From the NCBI GenBank assembly GCA_017449975.1, contig JAFSYK010000084.1:31928-95927 (forward strand): a DNA stretch of 64,000 nucleotides. Reading direction: 5' to 3'. The notes beneath the pieces were generated by a model that made no database searches, was not told the DNA's origin, and saw only the letters and a program-made list of their open reading frames with translations. Shown here in pieces: positions 48,963-57,957 of this stretch; within the stretch, counting starts at the first letter, position 1; each line of letters begins with the position of its first letter. The translations under genes and the position numbers were made by a program. The DNA comes from Bacteroidales bacterium (GTDB taxonomy: Bacteria; Bacteroidota; Bacteroidia; Bacteroidales; P3).

Positions 48963-49836
48963 CACGAACAAAGATATTAGGGACGACGAGTTCCGAATCA
49001 TTGGACCCCACTCCCCCACACACGACAACGGCCGAAGTCGCCGCAACAGGACGGCAGCCCTTGTCTTGGCGGGGACAGTCATCCTGCTCGCACTTTTGGC
49101 CGTCATATTCTGGCCCGGAGAAACTGCCGAGGACCCCAACGACGGACTCTTTGAAAACCTGCCAGACACCGAGGTGTCAACCCTCCTGACACCGCTGGGG
49201 ACCACACCCGAGCGTGCCTGCACCGAACGCATCGACACCGTAGTCAACGGTATGCAGATAGCCTTATACCTGCCCCACAACGCCACGCCCGAGCTGGTGG
49301 TAGGCATCCCCGACCATAACGACAGCCGCATCATCCTGTCGGCGCAAGCCGCCGACATACGGAGAGACAACCGGAAAATACTCGGCGCCTTCGTTCTCAA
49401 CGGCAAGCCCCTGGCCTGGGGCCTCTCCAAAAAAGGCTTCTGTGCCATCATCGACGGCAATGTGACCATTGGCTACTCCGAGAACTCGCCCCTTTTTGAA
49501 GAAAGCATCGAAAAAGGCGGCTATTTCTTCCGACAGTTCCCATTGGTCGACAACGGTCGTCTGATAGAGAACGACCAACCCATCAGAACCATGCGCAAAG
49601 CACTCTGCTCGCGTGCCGGACAAATTTTCGTAGCCGTCAGCGAGACCGACGCCACCATGAACGACTTTGCACAGGCACTTGTCGAACTTGGAGTTGAGAA
49701 TGCCATCTACCTGGTAGGCAGCCATTCAGCCTTCGGCTGGTATCTGGATGGTGCCGGCGAAAAGACCCTCTTTGCCCCCGACGTGCATCGCGGCACCTAC
49801 AAAAACGAGAACTATATCGTGTGGAGGAAAAAATAG
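48955..49836 (+). CDS. Membrane-anchored NAGPA-like (phosphodiester glycosidase domain) protein
   Basis: A 293-residue protein with a cytoplasmic N terminus, one membrane segment (about 33-53, TAALVLAGTVILLALLAVIF) and a periplasmic domain. That domain resembles NAGPA/DUF2233 folds: AFVLNGKPLAWGLSKKGFCAIIDGNVTIGYS, then CSRAGQIFVAVSETDATMNDFAQALVELGVENAIYLVGSHSAFGW, where the family usually has a Gly-rich aspartate loop (NLDGGGS). Here the loop reads YLVGSHSAFG, without Asp-Gly-Gly, so activity is doubtful. Coupled to the LytTR gene by an 8-nt overlap; the pair may form a membrane-signal/regulator unit. Confidence 0.6.
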   Translation: MTNTNKDIRDDEFRIIGPHSPTHDNGRSRRNRTAALVLAGTVILLALLAVIFWPGETAEDPNDGLFENLPDTEVSTLLTPLGTTPERACTERIDTVVNGMQIALYLPHNATPELVVGIPDHNDSRIILSAQAADIRRDNRKILGAFVLNGKPLAWGLSKKGFCAIIDGNVTIGYSENSPLFEESIEKGGYFFRQFPLVDNGRLIENDQPIRTMRKALCSRAGQIFVAVSETDATMNDFAQALVELGVENAIYLVGSHSAFGWYLDGAGEKTLFAPDVHRGTYKNENYIVWRKK

Positions 49837-49912
49837 CTGGAGATTATTCCATCTCTTTCAGATACCCCCCCTCATTACAGTTTTTTTATCATATTGGGGG
49901 CAATCGCCGTTA

Positions 49913-50074
49913 TCATCTCCGCTGGGGCACCATCTTCCCGGCCATTTTCGTCCAGAGGCCCGCAGCCTCGCACTCCTCGTCAATCACTGCGGTGGCATCC
50001 TTGATATTGTTGGCCGAAGCCAATGAAAGCAAATCCGCACGCGTGATGCCGTCAAACAAAGATGCGCTTTTTAT
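49913..50074 (-). pseudogene. C-terminal remnant of a HipA-family kinase toxin
   Basis: An open segment of about 50 codons reads FDGITRADLLSLASANNIKD then ATAVIDEECEAAGLWTKMA and a stop. It has the pattern of the HipA C terminus (TRxDLLxLAxxNxI...IDExxxA...W). The frame is closed by a stop a few codons upstream and no kinase core is present. The rest of the gene, and any HipB partner, is missing. Confidence 0.5.
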
Positions 50075-50092
50075 TCAAAACCGAAGTTGTAT

Positions 50093-50119
50093 TGGATAAA
50101 AAAGCACATATTTTATCCA
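50093..50119. repeat. Perfect 9-bp inverted repeat (TGGATAAAA/TTTTATCCA)
   Basis: Two 9-bp arms separated by 9 bp; a further TGGATA half-site lies at about 50133. HipB proteins bind paired TATCC/GGATA half-sites, so this may be what is left of the operator of the lost hip locus. In 50140-50320 I see no gene. Confidence 0.55.
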
Positions 50120-50320
50120 GTACAGTGTAATTATTGGATATAATTAGGTCATTCGGTTGACTTTCAGACTTTCCCTAAAAAAAGTTGACAGAATTGTATC
50201 TCATTTTCAATGGTAGTTGTCAGGTATTAGCAGACTAAGGGGTCTCGTTAGGAAAATCAATGTAAAGATAATCAGTCTATCCGAAAACCTGTTGTGCCAC
50301 CAATGCAAGAAATGACAGGT

Positions 50321-52378
50321 TTACTGTACGAAATTGCGAATAATGCGACTAAATGAATGAAACTCATCGCCATTCTTGTCTGCCGAGTCGAGTAGTTTTT
50401 CAAACTCATCAACTGTCACTTCCTTGTTTCTGAAAGCAGTAACGAGCGCATTTGCATCACTTTCTTCTTCTGTTTCAAAAGGCAAATTGTTGGCAAACAC
50501 TTCATTGCGTAACATAAGGTAGGCTGGCACATACTCTGGAGCAAGTTTAATAAGTTGCCGACAGGGTTCAATAATTGATTTACCAAGGTGATGGCTGACC
50601 TGCGCTTCAAAAAGATGTTGTTTCTTGTCTACAGTTACCTTGTCGGGAGACTTGGACAGGGTTTCGCGAATCAGTTTCGCCACCGCATCGGCTTCCTCAA
50701 AACGATTCGTGGACATCAGTGCCTTCCCCTTGATAAACATAGCCTCCGGACATGCTTTTCGGTCAAGCACCATATCGGCATATCCAATGGCCTCGTCAAA
50801 TCGGCGGCTATAGAGACACACCACTGCATTAAGAAAAGCGCATGTCATACTACAGTCTTTGAGCAATACTGTCTTTTTTATCATGCCGTACAAACATCCG
50901 TCGTCCAACATGACATCGAACATCTTCTTTGCCATCAACGCAGCATTGCGGTAGTCGCCACACTTCATCTTGGACAATACCTGCTTCAAACACACCTTTG
51001 CGGCGCTGTCATAATCTTTTGCACTGAGATATTTGTAGTACACTTTACCAAAGTCAAGTTCGTCTTCAATCATCGGCATATCGTTAAACGAGTTCGAATA
51101 GGCACGTATCTCACGGTTCTGTATGATGTGACTCAATGCAATCTCATTGCTCAAAGTAAGACTTTCCAATGTCCGCATACGACTAATGGCCACATACGCC
51201 TGCCCTGGTGCAAATGTGCCGCGGGTAAGATCGAAATGCATCCTGTCAAAAGTCATTCCCTGCGACTTATGTACCGTTATAGCCCATGCCAACTTCAGCG
51301 GATATTGTGTAAACGTACCCACGACCTCGCTTTCCACCTTGCCTGTTGCTTCATCATAAACGCTTTTCCGGTTCTCCCATATCATTCGTTCCACTCGTAT
51401 TTTTTTCCCGGACTTCAAAGTGACCACAATTTTGTCATCGCCCAGTTCCTTCACTCTGGCAATCGTTCCATTCACATATCCATGGCCAAAATCGTTGCGA
51501 CAGAATATCACTTGTGCGCCCACCTTCAACTGCAATGTCATCGGAGGAAGAGAGTCTTGTATCTTGAATTCGCCCGATAGTGTACCCTCATAGCAAAATT
51601 CCTTTGTGTCCAATTCATCCAACTTAACCTTATTAATATCGTCAGCCACATTGTTTCTGGCCGTCAACGTAACGGCATATTCACCCATATTCTCATCCTG
51701 TTTCACATGTCGGTTAAGCTCTTCAATATCTTCTGGGGTATTCTCTCCCAAACGCATCCTGTCCAGAATGTCTAGAAACGCACCCTCCTTTTGGCGATAA
51801 ACCTTCAGAAATTCAATTTTAGGCAGATTCATCCTTTTCATCACATTGGCCTTGTAGAAATATGGCACACCGGCACCATATAGACGGCTCAGTATTTCTC
51901 CGTCGCCATTATCCCATTTGACCACAGGAGGCAACTGAAACAAATCGCCCACAAAAATCACCTGCTTTCCGCCAAATGGCAAATGAGAATAGGTAATTCC
52001 TCGAAGAAAGCGATCCATGCCGTCAACCAAGTCGCAGCGAACCATCGAAGCCTCATCCACGATGATCGTATCGGTATGTTTGAGCAGTCGTATCTTTTCA
52101 GCCGAAATCTCCAGGTGTGTTTCTGGAACAACCACCTCCAAAGGAAATCCAAAGAAAGAATGCATGGTCTGACCACCAACATTCAATGCCGCAATACCAG
52201 TAGGAGCTAAAAGTAAGAAATTCTTATGTATCGACTCCCTTATATTTTTAATGAAAGTGGTTTTTCCAGTTCCAGCCCTACCAGTGATGAAGAGACAGCA
52301 ATTGGTCTTCTCCACAAGCTTGTAGGCCATCTGCTGCTCAACGTTATCCTTGTCAAATTCTATCTTGTTTCTTTCCAT
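50321..52378 (-). CDS. Pif1-like helicase with C-terminal repeat region
   Basis: A 685-residue protein. The N-terminal 420 residues are a superfamily 1B helicase: Walker A GRAGTGKTTF near 33-42, LLAPTGIAALNVGGQTMHSFF, Walker B TIIVDEASMV near 104, GDLFQLPP near 144-151, and the late motif WAITVHKSQGMTFDRMHFDL plus GQAYVAISRM. About 260 residues follow with weak TPR-like helices (AKVCLKQVLSKMKCGDYRNAALMAKKMFDVM). It should unwind DNA 5' to 3'. It is the last gene of the minus-strand island and has its own promoter with the shared 16-bp element. Base composition is nearer the core genome than that of the ATPase upstream. Confidence 0.85.
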   Translation of the reverse strand: MERNKIEFDKDNVEQQMAYKLVEKTNCCLFITGRAGTGKTTFIKNIRESIHKNFLLLAPTGIAALNVGGQTMHSFFGFPLEVVVPETHLEISAEKIRLLKHTDTIIVDEASMVRCDLVDGMDRFLRGITYSHLPFGGKQVIFVGDLFQLPPVVKWDNGDGEILSRLYGAGVPYFYKANVMKRMNLPKIEFLKVYRQKEGAFLDILDRMRLGENTPEDIEELNRHVKQDENMGEYAVTLTARNNVADDINKVKLDELDTKEFCYEGTLSGEFKIQDSLPPMTLQLKVGAQVIFCRNDFGHGYVNGTIARVKELGDDKIVVTLKSGKKIRVERMIWENRKSVYDEATGKVESEVVGTFTQYPLKLAWAITVHKSQGMTFDRMHFDLTRGTFAPGQAYVAISRMRTLESLTLSNEIALSHIIQNREIRAYSNSFNDMPMIEDELDFGKVYYKYLSAKDYDSAAKVCLKQVLSKMKCGDYRNAALMAKKMFDVMLDDGCLYGMIKKTVLLKDCSMTCAFLNAVVCLYSRRFDEAIGYADMVLDRKACPEAMFIKGKALMSTNRFEEADAVAKLIRETLSKSPDKVTVDKKQHLFEAQVSHHLGKSIIEPCRQLIKLAPEYVPAYLMLRNEVFANNLPFETEEESDANALVTAFRNKEVTVDEFEKLLDSADKNGDEFHSFSRIIRNFVQ

Positions 52379-52407
52379 CCTGGCAGGTTGTCTTTTGTGT
52401 TCGATGG

Positions 52408-52442
52408 CAAAAGTACAACCGCCATGCGCAGCCTATTTGCGT
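52408..52442 (-). promoter_or_regulatory. Island promoter 1: -7 box plus 16-bp element (Pif1 helicase)
   Basis: The -7 box TACTTTTG lies at 52415-52408. Exactly 11 nt upstream of it is the 16-bp element at 52427-52442 (plus strand CGCAGCCTATTTGCGT). One base spoils the CGCAA/TTGCG palindrome. The same element at the same distance precedes the HEPN-like and WYL genes. Confidence 0.7.
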
Positions 52443-52509
52443 AAAATAGTTTGAAGAAAACAGTCATCCAATGTAAACATCCCTTTTTGTAGCCCTCCCC
52501 GAAAAACTA

Positions 52510-55500
52510 TTAATTCTTCCTATTTATTTTAATTGCATACCAAAAGACTTTTGAAGAATCATATTTATTAGTTTCCTTTTTTGCCACAAATGATACAACA
52601 TCTCCTTCGGAAATATTGTTCCACATTTTATTATCTCGAATTAACAACGGAGATGGATGATTCATACATTTTACACGTTTTAAAAAACGACCATCATAAA
52701 GTTTTAATTCAGTCACCACACCCTCGTATGTATCACCATCGATTAAATCTTTTACATAGAGGTTTTTACTCGTTTTTTTCTTCTCCTCTTTTTCAAGATT
52801 GGAATTGACTAATCCCCATGAATACCAATATATTGGAGCGAATCTATAGTACCTTCCTCCTGTGGTAATCTTCTCTGCCATGATGCCGTTTGCAAAAATA
52901 AGACGTTTTAAATCATCTGGTGATTTTACTACTTCACTTGCAACAATCCTATTATACGTTATATTGATCAAGTCCTCGAATTGTTTTTCTGTTAGAGATT
53001 TGAATCTAAATTGTTCCCCAACAGAGGTCCTAATTACCTCTTTAAAGCGAAGTAAATCCTTGCTAAAAGCGTCTTGTGTCAGATCGGCAAAATATTTTTC
53101 GGTTGTTTCTTCTCTCACCGATTTTGATGCATATATTTCTGGAGATATAATACCATTTTGCACATATCTTTCTGTCTTAGCCAAGGCCTTATCGACGGCA
53201 TTAGCGTTCAGCGTGTTAATAAATGGCCTCAAACTTATCGCGGTGTTATCTGCATTTGATAATTCCTTTTCAAAATATTCCCACGGTGACCCAAGAATAG
53301 CTTCTCCAACTTTAACTTTACTTCCAAAAAACACCCGAATTATTTCTGACATTTCTGCAATTCGCAAAGACTTGAATTGATTTTGAGGAAATTTATCAAA
53401 TGATTTTTTTGTATTCTTAATATAATTGCTATTAATACCAACTTTTTCTGCTATAGCCCAATACGCATCGCTTGCCTCTTTGTTAGAAAATATTAGTTTG
53501 AAGAAAAAGCCAAATACTTCCCCAATAGACCACTCAATATGTATAATGCTGTTTTCCAGTCTTGCAGTATTAGTGCCTTCAATCTGTTTAAATAGGTCTG
53601 TTCTGACAAAAATCTTTGGACTAATATTCGTGAACGATTCACAATTATTTCTCCAATAATTTATTAAAGGGGAAACAGCCTTATTCCATCTTAGGGGATT
53701 GATGCAGGTATCCAGTCTATCATACAAGACAAACAATTGCCTGTTTTCTGACTTTAGCAATTCATTTATACGTGTTATATCCTTCTCTATGGCAATTAAT
53801 GTGTCAACACCTTTATCAATAAGCCCGTTAATACGAATCAGGGCTTCACCAGCACCTGTAATTTCTTTAATATAATCACGTAACTCGCTCTGATCTCTAA
53901 TAGATTCGAACTCTGGACAAAGAAGAAGCACGTTCCAAGTATATATTTGCCAAAAGGTATTAAAATAGAACTCGGGTTCCTCTATCCCAGAATATCGAAT
54001 ATAATCGAACACCAAAGAAGACTCGTTAGCAGGAAGAATATTTACAAAAATCGGATCATAACTATCTTTTAATTCCGCCCATTGTTGAATATTTTTTGCA
54101 ATTCCTTTATCTGCTAATGCCTTATACAAATATGTTTTTCCAGTTCCTTTGTATCCCTCTATGAGAAATTTCTTGGGATCAAAGAGTTCTTTCATACAAT
54201 TGCGATAATAGAATTGCTTTTCATTTATTTCTGAATCTTCAGCAAAGTTGGATACATTGCGCAAAGCGTCTTTTAGGTGCTTTAATATAACATTACGTAA
54301 TTGAATGGCAGGTGTGTCACTCGAGTACTGTTGCGCTGATTCCTTTTGAAAGCATATGTCGTTCAATCTATCAAACAACAAATTATAGTCTTCAAATTTC
54401 CTACCCTGTATTAATTTCACAAATCCAGAATCAGATTGATTATCACCCGTTCCTATTTTTTCTAACAGATCATGCCTATGCAAGTATAAAAAAGATGGGT
54501 AATCTTTGTCCTCTTTTCCAATATAATTTATATACTCTAAAACTTGCTTTTTATATTTTAATATCCATTCTTCTTGGGCGTTTTCTGGCAAAATCGAAAA
54601 TACAAGTTCCATCTTGAAAGAATTTGATGTTTTATAGTATTCTTTCAACAAATGGATAAGCCCTGGCTGAGTTTGACGGCTAAAGCCAAAGAAACCGACA
54701 ACGCACGTAGATAAGTATAACGCTGCTGTACCAAAGATATCGTTAAATCCCGTTCTGGAATCGATTAGAATAACATCTGGTTCATAAGTCTTATTGATTT
54801 TTTCGAATAATAAATTGAAGGATTCTACAACGGATTTAACACTAGACAAATTGATTTTTGCAAGTCCTTCCAAATAATCATTTCTGTCCCCGTTATTCTC
54901 AAGATCAGAGTACCCTTCATTCAAATTACCAGCAGGAACCAACCAGATATTGTCCAAATTATTGTATGCGAAGTCGTTGTTATTGTTCAACCCGACATTT
55001 ATAATGTAATCATTGATATCTAATTCTTCTGGGTTTGAAGAAAATTGAGCATCGCTTATGAATTCTACAAGTCCATTTTTTTTGCCACTTTTTAGGTCAT
55101 TGTGCTCTGATAAATCAAAAAAATTCAAATATCCAGGAGCCTCTAAATCACAATCAATGATTACGACCGTTTTATTTTTTTTGTCATTTTCTTTAGCGGC
55201 AAGACTAATTGCGTATGCGACCATAGTTGTAGTACGCCCCATACCACCCTTATAGCTATAAAAAGTAACTATAGGAACTTTCCCAACAGATGCATTTGAT
55301 ATTTTTTTCTCATTTCTTTTTTTTAGGAAAGAATCAAACCTATATCGCGGACCCCAATCTATTGTTTCGGGAGAATTAGAGAACATGTTACTATAGAACG
55401 AATCATGAATCGCATCTCTTTTATCTATGATGTGGAACTTGATTTTCAATGAGGCAGGATGCTTCTGCAATACGTCGTCTTGTTCTGAGTCGTCGTTATT

Positions 55501-55668
55501 CAAATAATATAAAAACTCATCTTGATAGTTATTTGCATCTTCCATGTTGTTTGTACACACATACACATCAATGCAAAAATTAATACGTATTAATATCTTG
55601 AATTTATCTTCTTGTTTATCCTGAAGAAATTTTTCGATTTTGCGAGCAATTTTTGAAATGCGTATCAT
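52510..55668 (-). CDS. Double-NTPase: ParA-like KGG domain plus AAA/Sll1717-like P-loop domain
   Basis: A 1052-residue protein, much richer in A+T than its neighbours. Start is the ATG 1 nt after the HEPN-like stop. Residues 1-135 are an alpha/beta domain of unknown type. A ParA/MinD-like ATPase follows: deviant Walker A KGGMGRTTT at 140-148, DCDLEAPG at 172-179, LIDSRTG at 301-307. A second NTPase begins near 470: Walker A GYKGTGKT at 505-512, a Walker B-like LFVLYDRLDTC, and KIFVRTDLF as in Sll1717-family STAND-like ATPases. The last 80 residues (YEGVVTELKLYDGRFLKRVKC...ISEGDVVSFVAKK) look like an OB fold. The domain set fits a sensor of an immune system; partner is the HEPN-like protein. 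Confidence 0.8.
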   Translation of the reverse strand: MIRISKIARKIEKFLQDKQEDKFKILIRINFCIDVYVCTNNMEDANNYQDEFLYYLNNDDSEQDDVLQKHPASLKIKFHIIDKRDAIHDSFYSNMFSNSPETIDWGPRYRFDSFLKKRNEKKISNASVGKVPIVTFYSYKGGMGRTTTMVAYAISLAAKENDKKNKTVVIIDCDLEAPGYLNFFDLSEHNDLKSGKKNGLVEFISDAQFSSNPEELDINDYIINVGLNNNNDFAYNNLDNIWLVPAGNLNEGYSDLENNGDRNDYLEGLAKINLSSVKSVVESFNLLFEKINKTYEPDVILIDSRTGFNDIFGTAALYLSTCVVGFFGFSRQTQPGLIHLLKEYYKTSNSFKMELVFSILPENAQEEWILKYKKQVLEYINYIGKEDKDYPSFLYLHRHDLLEKIGTGDNQSDSGFVKLIQGRKFEDYNLLFDRLNDICFQKESAQQYSSDTPAIQLRNVILKHLKDALRNVSNFAEDSEINEKQFYYRNCMKELFDPKKFLIEGYKGTGKTYLYKALADKGIAKNIQQWAELKDSYDPIFVNILPANESSLVFDYIRYSGIEEPEFYFNTFWQIYTWNVLLLCPEFESIRDQSELRDYIKEITGAGEALIRINGLIDKGVDTLIAIEKDITRINELLKSENRQLFVLYDRLDTCINPLRWNKAVSPLINYWRNNCESFTNISPKIFVRTDLFKQIEGTNTARLENSIIHIEWSIGEVFGFFFKLIFSNKEASDAYWAIAEKVGINSNYIKNTKKSFDKFPQNQFKSLRIAEMSEIIRVFFGSKVKVGEAILGSPWEYFEKELSNADNTAISLRPFINTLNANAVDKALAKTERYVQNGIISPEIYASKSVREETTEKYFADLTQDAFSKDLLRFKEVIRTSVGEQFRFKSLTEKQFEDLINITYNRIVASEVVKSPDDLKRLIFANGIMAEKITTGGRYYRFAPIYWYSWGLVNSNLEKEEKKKTSKNLYVKDLIDGDTYEGVVTELKLYDGRFLKRVKCMNHPSPLLIRDNKMWNNISEGDVVSFVAKKETNKYDSSKVFWYAIKINRKN

Positions 55669-55669
55669 A

Positions 55670-56350
55670 TTATATATGTTTTGAGAAAATTGTATGACAT
55701 GTAGACAATAAGCGGCTAATAATATCCTGATCAAGATTTACGCCACAGTATCGATAATTCCTGTATTTCAAATAGTGGTACCTAATCTCTGGTCCCCATT
55801 TGTCTATTAAATTTTCGACGTCTTGGTCAATTTCCCCGTTCCCTATATACGGGACATCATTAAATGATGGACTAATTTTCAGTAGATTTTTTACTATTTC
55901 CTGAAATCTATGACCTTGAACACTTAACGCAACGTCACAACTTTGTCTATTCTGAAAATAATCATTGCTTATTTTATCCTGTGGGATTTTTCTGTTATAA
56001 AAGAAATCCAACTTAGTACGCTGGGTAAAATCCAAATTATAATCATGCTTAATATCAACTGCCGGGTCCCAACCATTATCTTTGTATGCCGAATAGACAA
56101 CGATTCCCTCTAGAATGTATCCAGATAAATAATACAACTCATGCCATACATGACTGTCTTGTCGATTTCTCCGAAGGTATGAAGAAAACAATTGGTTGCA
56201 ACCTAATAAATGTTTTTCTGCACATGACAAATATTCATTGTATCTCATATTCAATTCATTGTATGAATTTTCCAGATTTTTATTTGAGGCACAGATTGTT
56301 ATTTTCTTGAGACCGATTGTATTTGCCAAGTTCCAAACAACGAGCTCCAT
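55670..56350 (-). CDS. HEPN-like helical protein, candidate effector
   Basis: A 226-residue, AT-rich, helical protein. The core LSCAEKHLLGCNQLFSSYLRR...VWHELYYLSGYILEGIVVYSAYKDNG has the look of HEPN domains: two long helices with a Tyr/Leu/Gly/Glu pattern near the second. A possible RX5H (RNRQDSH) is present, but I cannot be sure it is the ribonuclease motif. The C-terminal part ends WGPEIRYHYLKYRNYRYCGV. It stops 1 nt before the double-NTPase start, so they are one translational unit. Start ATG 56350; a TTG at 56368 is possible. HEPN plus ATPase pairs are common in toxin and defence systems. Confidence 0.55.
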   Translation of the reverse strand: MELVVWNLANTIGLKKITICASNKNLENSYNELNMRYNEYLSCAEKHLLGCNQLFSSYLRRNRQDSHVWHELYYLSGYILEGIVVYSAYKDNGWDPAVDIKHDYNLDFTQRTKLDFFYNRKIPQDKISNDYFQNRQSCDVALSVQGHRFQEIVKNLLKISPSFNDVPYIGNGEIDQDVENLIDKWGPEIRYHYLKYRNYRYCGVNLDQDIISRLLSTCHTIFSKHI

Positions 56351-56396
56351 CAGTATAAAAAGTAACAATACCTTTCATTGGGGTATCAAAATAATA

Positions 56397-56483
56397 TCAC
56401 AAAAAAAACTCGCCATTAGCAAGTCCTGCTTTCTTTGCTTTACGCGAACAATTGCCACAATACGGAATCATATTTTCAAACAT
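56397..56483 (-). CDS. Possible 28-residue leader ORF with CxxC
   Basis: A short frame in the 225-nt leader of the HEPN-like gene reads MFENMIPYCGNCSRKAKKAG and ends LANGEFFL. The CGNC pair and basic stretch suggest half of a zinc ribbon. It ends in a run of eight T before the stop, a spot prone to slippage. It could be a leader peptide, a decayed small gene or chance. Confidence 0.3.
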   Translation of the reverse strand: MFENMIPYCGNCSRKAKKAGLANGEFFL

Positions 56484-56581
56484 TTGAGTTTTATTTATAT
56501 TTTTTTGTTTTCTTATGTTCGTTTTCTCAAGGCAAAGGTACAAATTGTTTTGATACACCAAGAAAAACTTTTTTTCGTTTG

Positions 56582-56616
56582 CAAAAGTACGCCTGTTTAG
56601 CGCAATCTATTTGCGT
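56582..56616 (-). promoter_or_regulatory. Island promoter 2: -7 box plus 16-bp element (HEPN/double-NTPase)
   Basis: The -7 box TACTTTTG lies at 56589-56582. After exactly 11 nt comes the perfect palindrome CGCAATCTATTTGCGT (56601-56616). A second, related half (AATCTATTCGC) sits 18 bp further upstream, at 56622-56632. A weaker -7 box, TACCTTTG, lies at 56540-56533. Confidence 0.7.
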
Positions 56617-56633
56617 GGTATAATCTATTCGCT

Positions 56634-57914
56634 TTATATACCTATCTCTAAACTCCACTCGTATACTGGCTGCACCTTGATATAGTGGCCGTTCACATCT
56701 ACCTCCTCACTCTCATGGTCGGTGAGTAGCAGCAGATTGTCGCAATTCGTCTGACGGGCTGCCAACAAAAGTCCGTTGATCTCCCGCTTGCGGGTCTTCT
56801 CAGCCGAAATGTCGTATGACACCTGAATGGCTTGAACAACCTGGTTCCCATTGCATACGACAAAGTCGCACTCGCCCGAGCGGTCATTGAGATAATAAAC
56901 ATCGAGCTCCTCCATCTTGCATTTCCGCTTCAAGTGTATGGCCACAATGGTTTCCAGTCGGTGGCCCAGGTTCTCGCCCGCAAATGCATTCTCACGCTTG
57001 TCCATCATCGCCACATCGACGGCGTAGTACTTCTCCTGCACTACACGCCGACGGCTCTTCTGCGAATACTTCTGTATGCCTATCAGCATATAGGCATCCT
57101 TCAAGTATTTCACATAGTTCTTGACGGTATTCTCGGACTTGACGTTGAAGAGTTTCGAAAGGTCTTTGACGACGATTACAATGGGTGCCACATTCAGCAA
57201 ATGGTGGGCCAACTGCTCGAAGGCTGCTTTATAGGATATCTTGTAGCGCTGCTCAATGTCGCGCTTCAGGATGTTCTCCACAAGGTTGCCCACATAGCCT
57301 TTTTTGTCCTCAATGCTCATCAGTTCGGGGAAGCCACCCTGTTTCAGATAGTCGTCGAAAGCCGCCCTGCGGAAAGCCTCCGCCTTGGTGGTGCGCCGCT
57401 CGGTGTCTACCTGCTTCATGGTGCAGAACTCGCGGAACGAGAAGGGATAGAGCGGAATCTCCTTGTTGCGACCCGACAGGTGCGTGGCCAGCTCACCGCT
57501 GAGCAGCTTGGCGTTGGAGCCAGTGATGACGACGTGCATCTTCTTGCGGAGCATGCGGTTCACAAAGAGGTGCCAACCATCGATGTTCTGAATCTCGTCG
57601 AGGAAGAGGTATTGGAAGTCGCCGTATATCTTGTAGAGCACCTCTAACACATCGTTCAGTTGGTCAGCTCCGATACCAGCCAACCGCTCATCGTCGAAGT
57701 CGGCGTATGCAATCTTTCCGACTCTGCTTTGCACCGCTTGGTAGCAAAGTGTAGATTTGCCGCTTCGCCTCACGCCTATCACTACCTGCGCCTGTGTACT
57801 TCTCAGGTCCACAAGCGTTTCTTCGCGCCTGTGGCACAGTGTTTCCTGCGCCTTTGCTTCAAGTTCCTCCTGTTGGTCGGAGAGAATGAATTCCAGTGTC
57901 CGTTTGTCTATCAT
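56634..57914 (-). CDS. AAA_14/DUF4143 ATPase
   Basis: A 426-residue ATPase of a family widespread in Bacteroidales accessory DNA. Walker A is GVRRSGKSTLC near 46-56; Walker B YLFLDEIQNIDGW near 102-114; ITGSNAKLL and the block LSGRNKEIPLYPFSFREF near 140-165 are typical. The C-terminal DUF4143 part (about 210-420) contains DVYYLNDRSGECDFVVCNG, the PD-(D/E)XK-like core. These proteins are often several per genome; their role is unclear. The start ATG at 57914 follows an imperfect -7 box and three 33-bp-spaced repeats. It lies between the WYL and HEPN-like genes but lacks the shared 16-bp element. Confidence 0.88.
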   Translation of the reverse strand: MIDKRTLEFILSDQQEELEAKAQETLCHRREETLVDLRSTQAQVVIGVRRSGKSTLCYQAVQSRVGKIAYADFDDERLAGIGADQLNDVLEVLYKIYGDFQYLFLDEIQNIDGWHLFVNRMLRKKMHVVITGSNAKLLSGELATHLSGRNKEIPLYPFSFREFCTMKQVDTERRTTKAEAFRRAAFDDYLKQGGFPELMSIEDKKGYVGNLVENILKRDIEQRYKISYKAAFEQLAHHLLNVAPIVIVVKDLSKLFNVKSENTVKNYVKYLKDAYMLIGIQKYSQKSRRRVVQEKYYAVDVAMMDKRENAFAGENLGHRLETIVAIHLKRKCKMEELDVYYLNDRSGECDFVVCNGNQVVQAIQVSYDISAEKTRKREINGLLLAARQTNCDNLLLLTDHESEEVDVNGHYIKVQPVYEWSLEIGI

Positions 57915-57932
57915 ATCCTTAAAATTGCGGTG

Positions 57933-57940
57933 CGAAGATA
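57933..57940 (-). promoter_or_regulatory. Imperfect -7 box of the DUF4143 ATPase gene
   Basis: TATCTTCG on the minus strand (one change from TAnnTTTG), 19 nt before the ATG. Confidence 0.45.
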
Positions 57941-57957
57941 CGAAATATTTTTACAGA

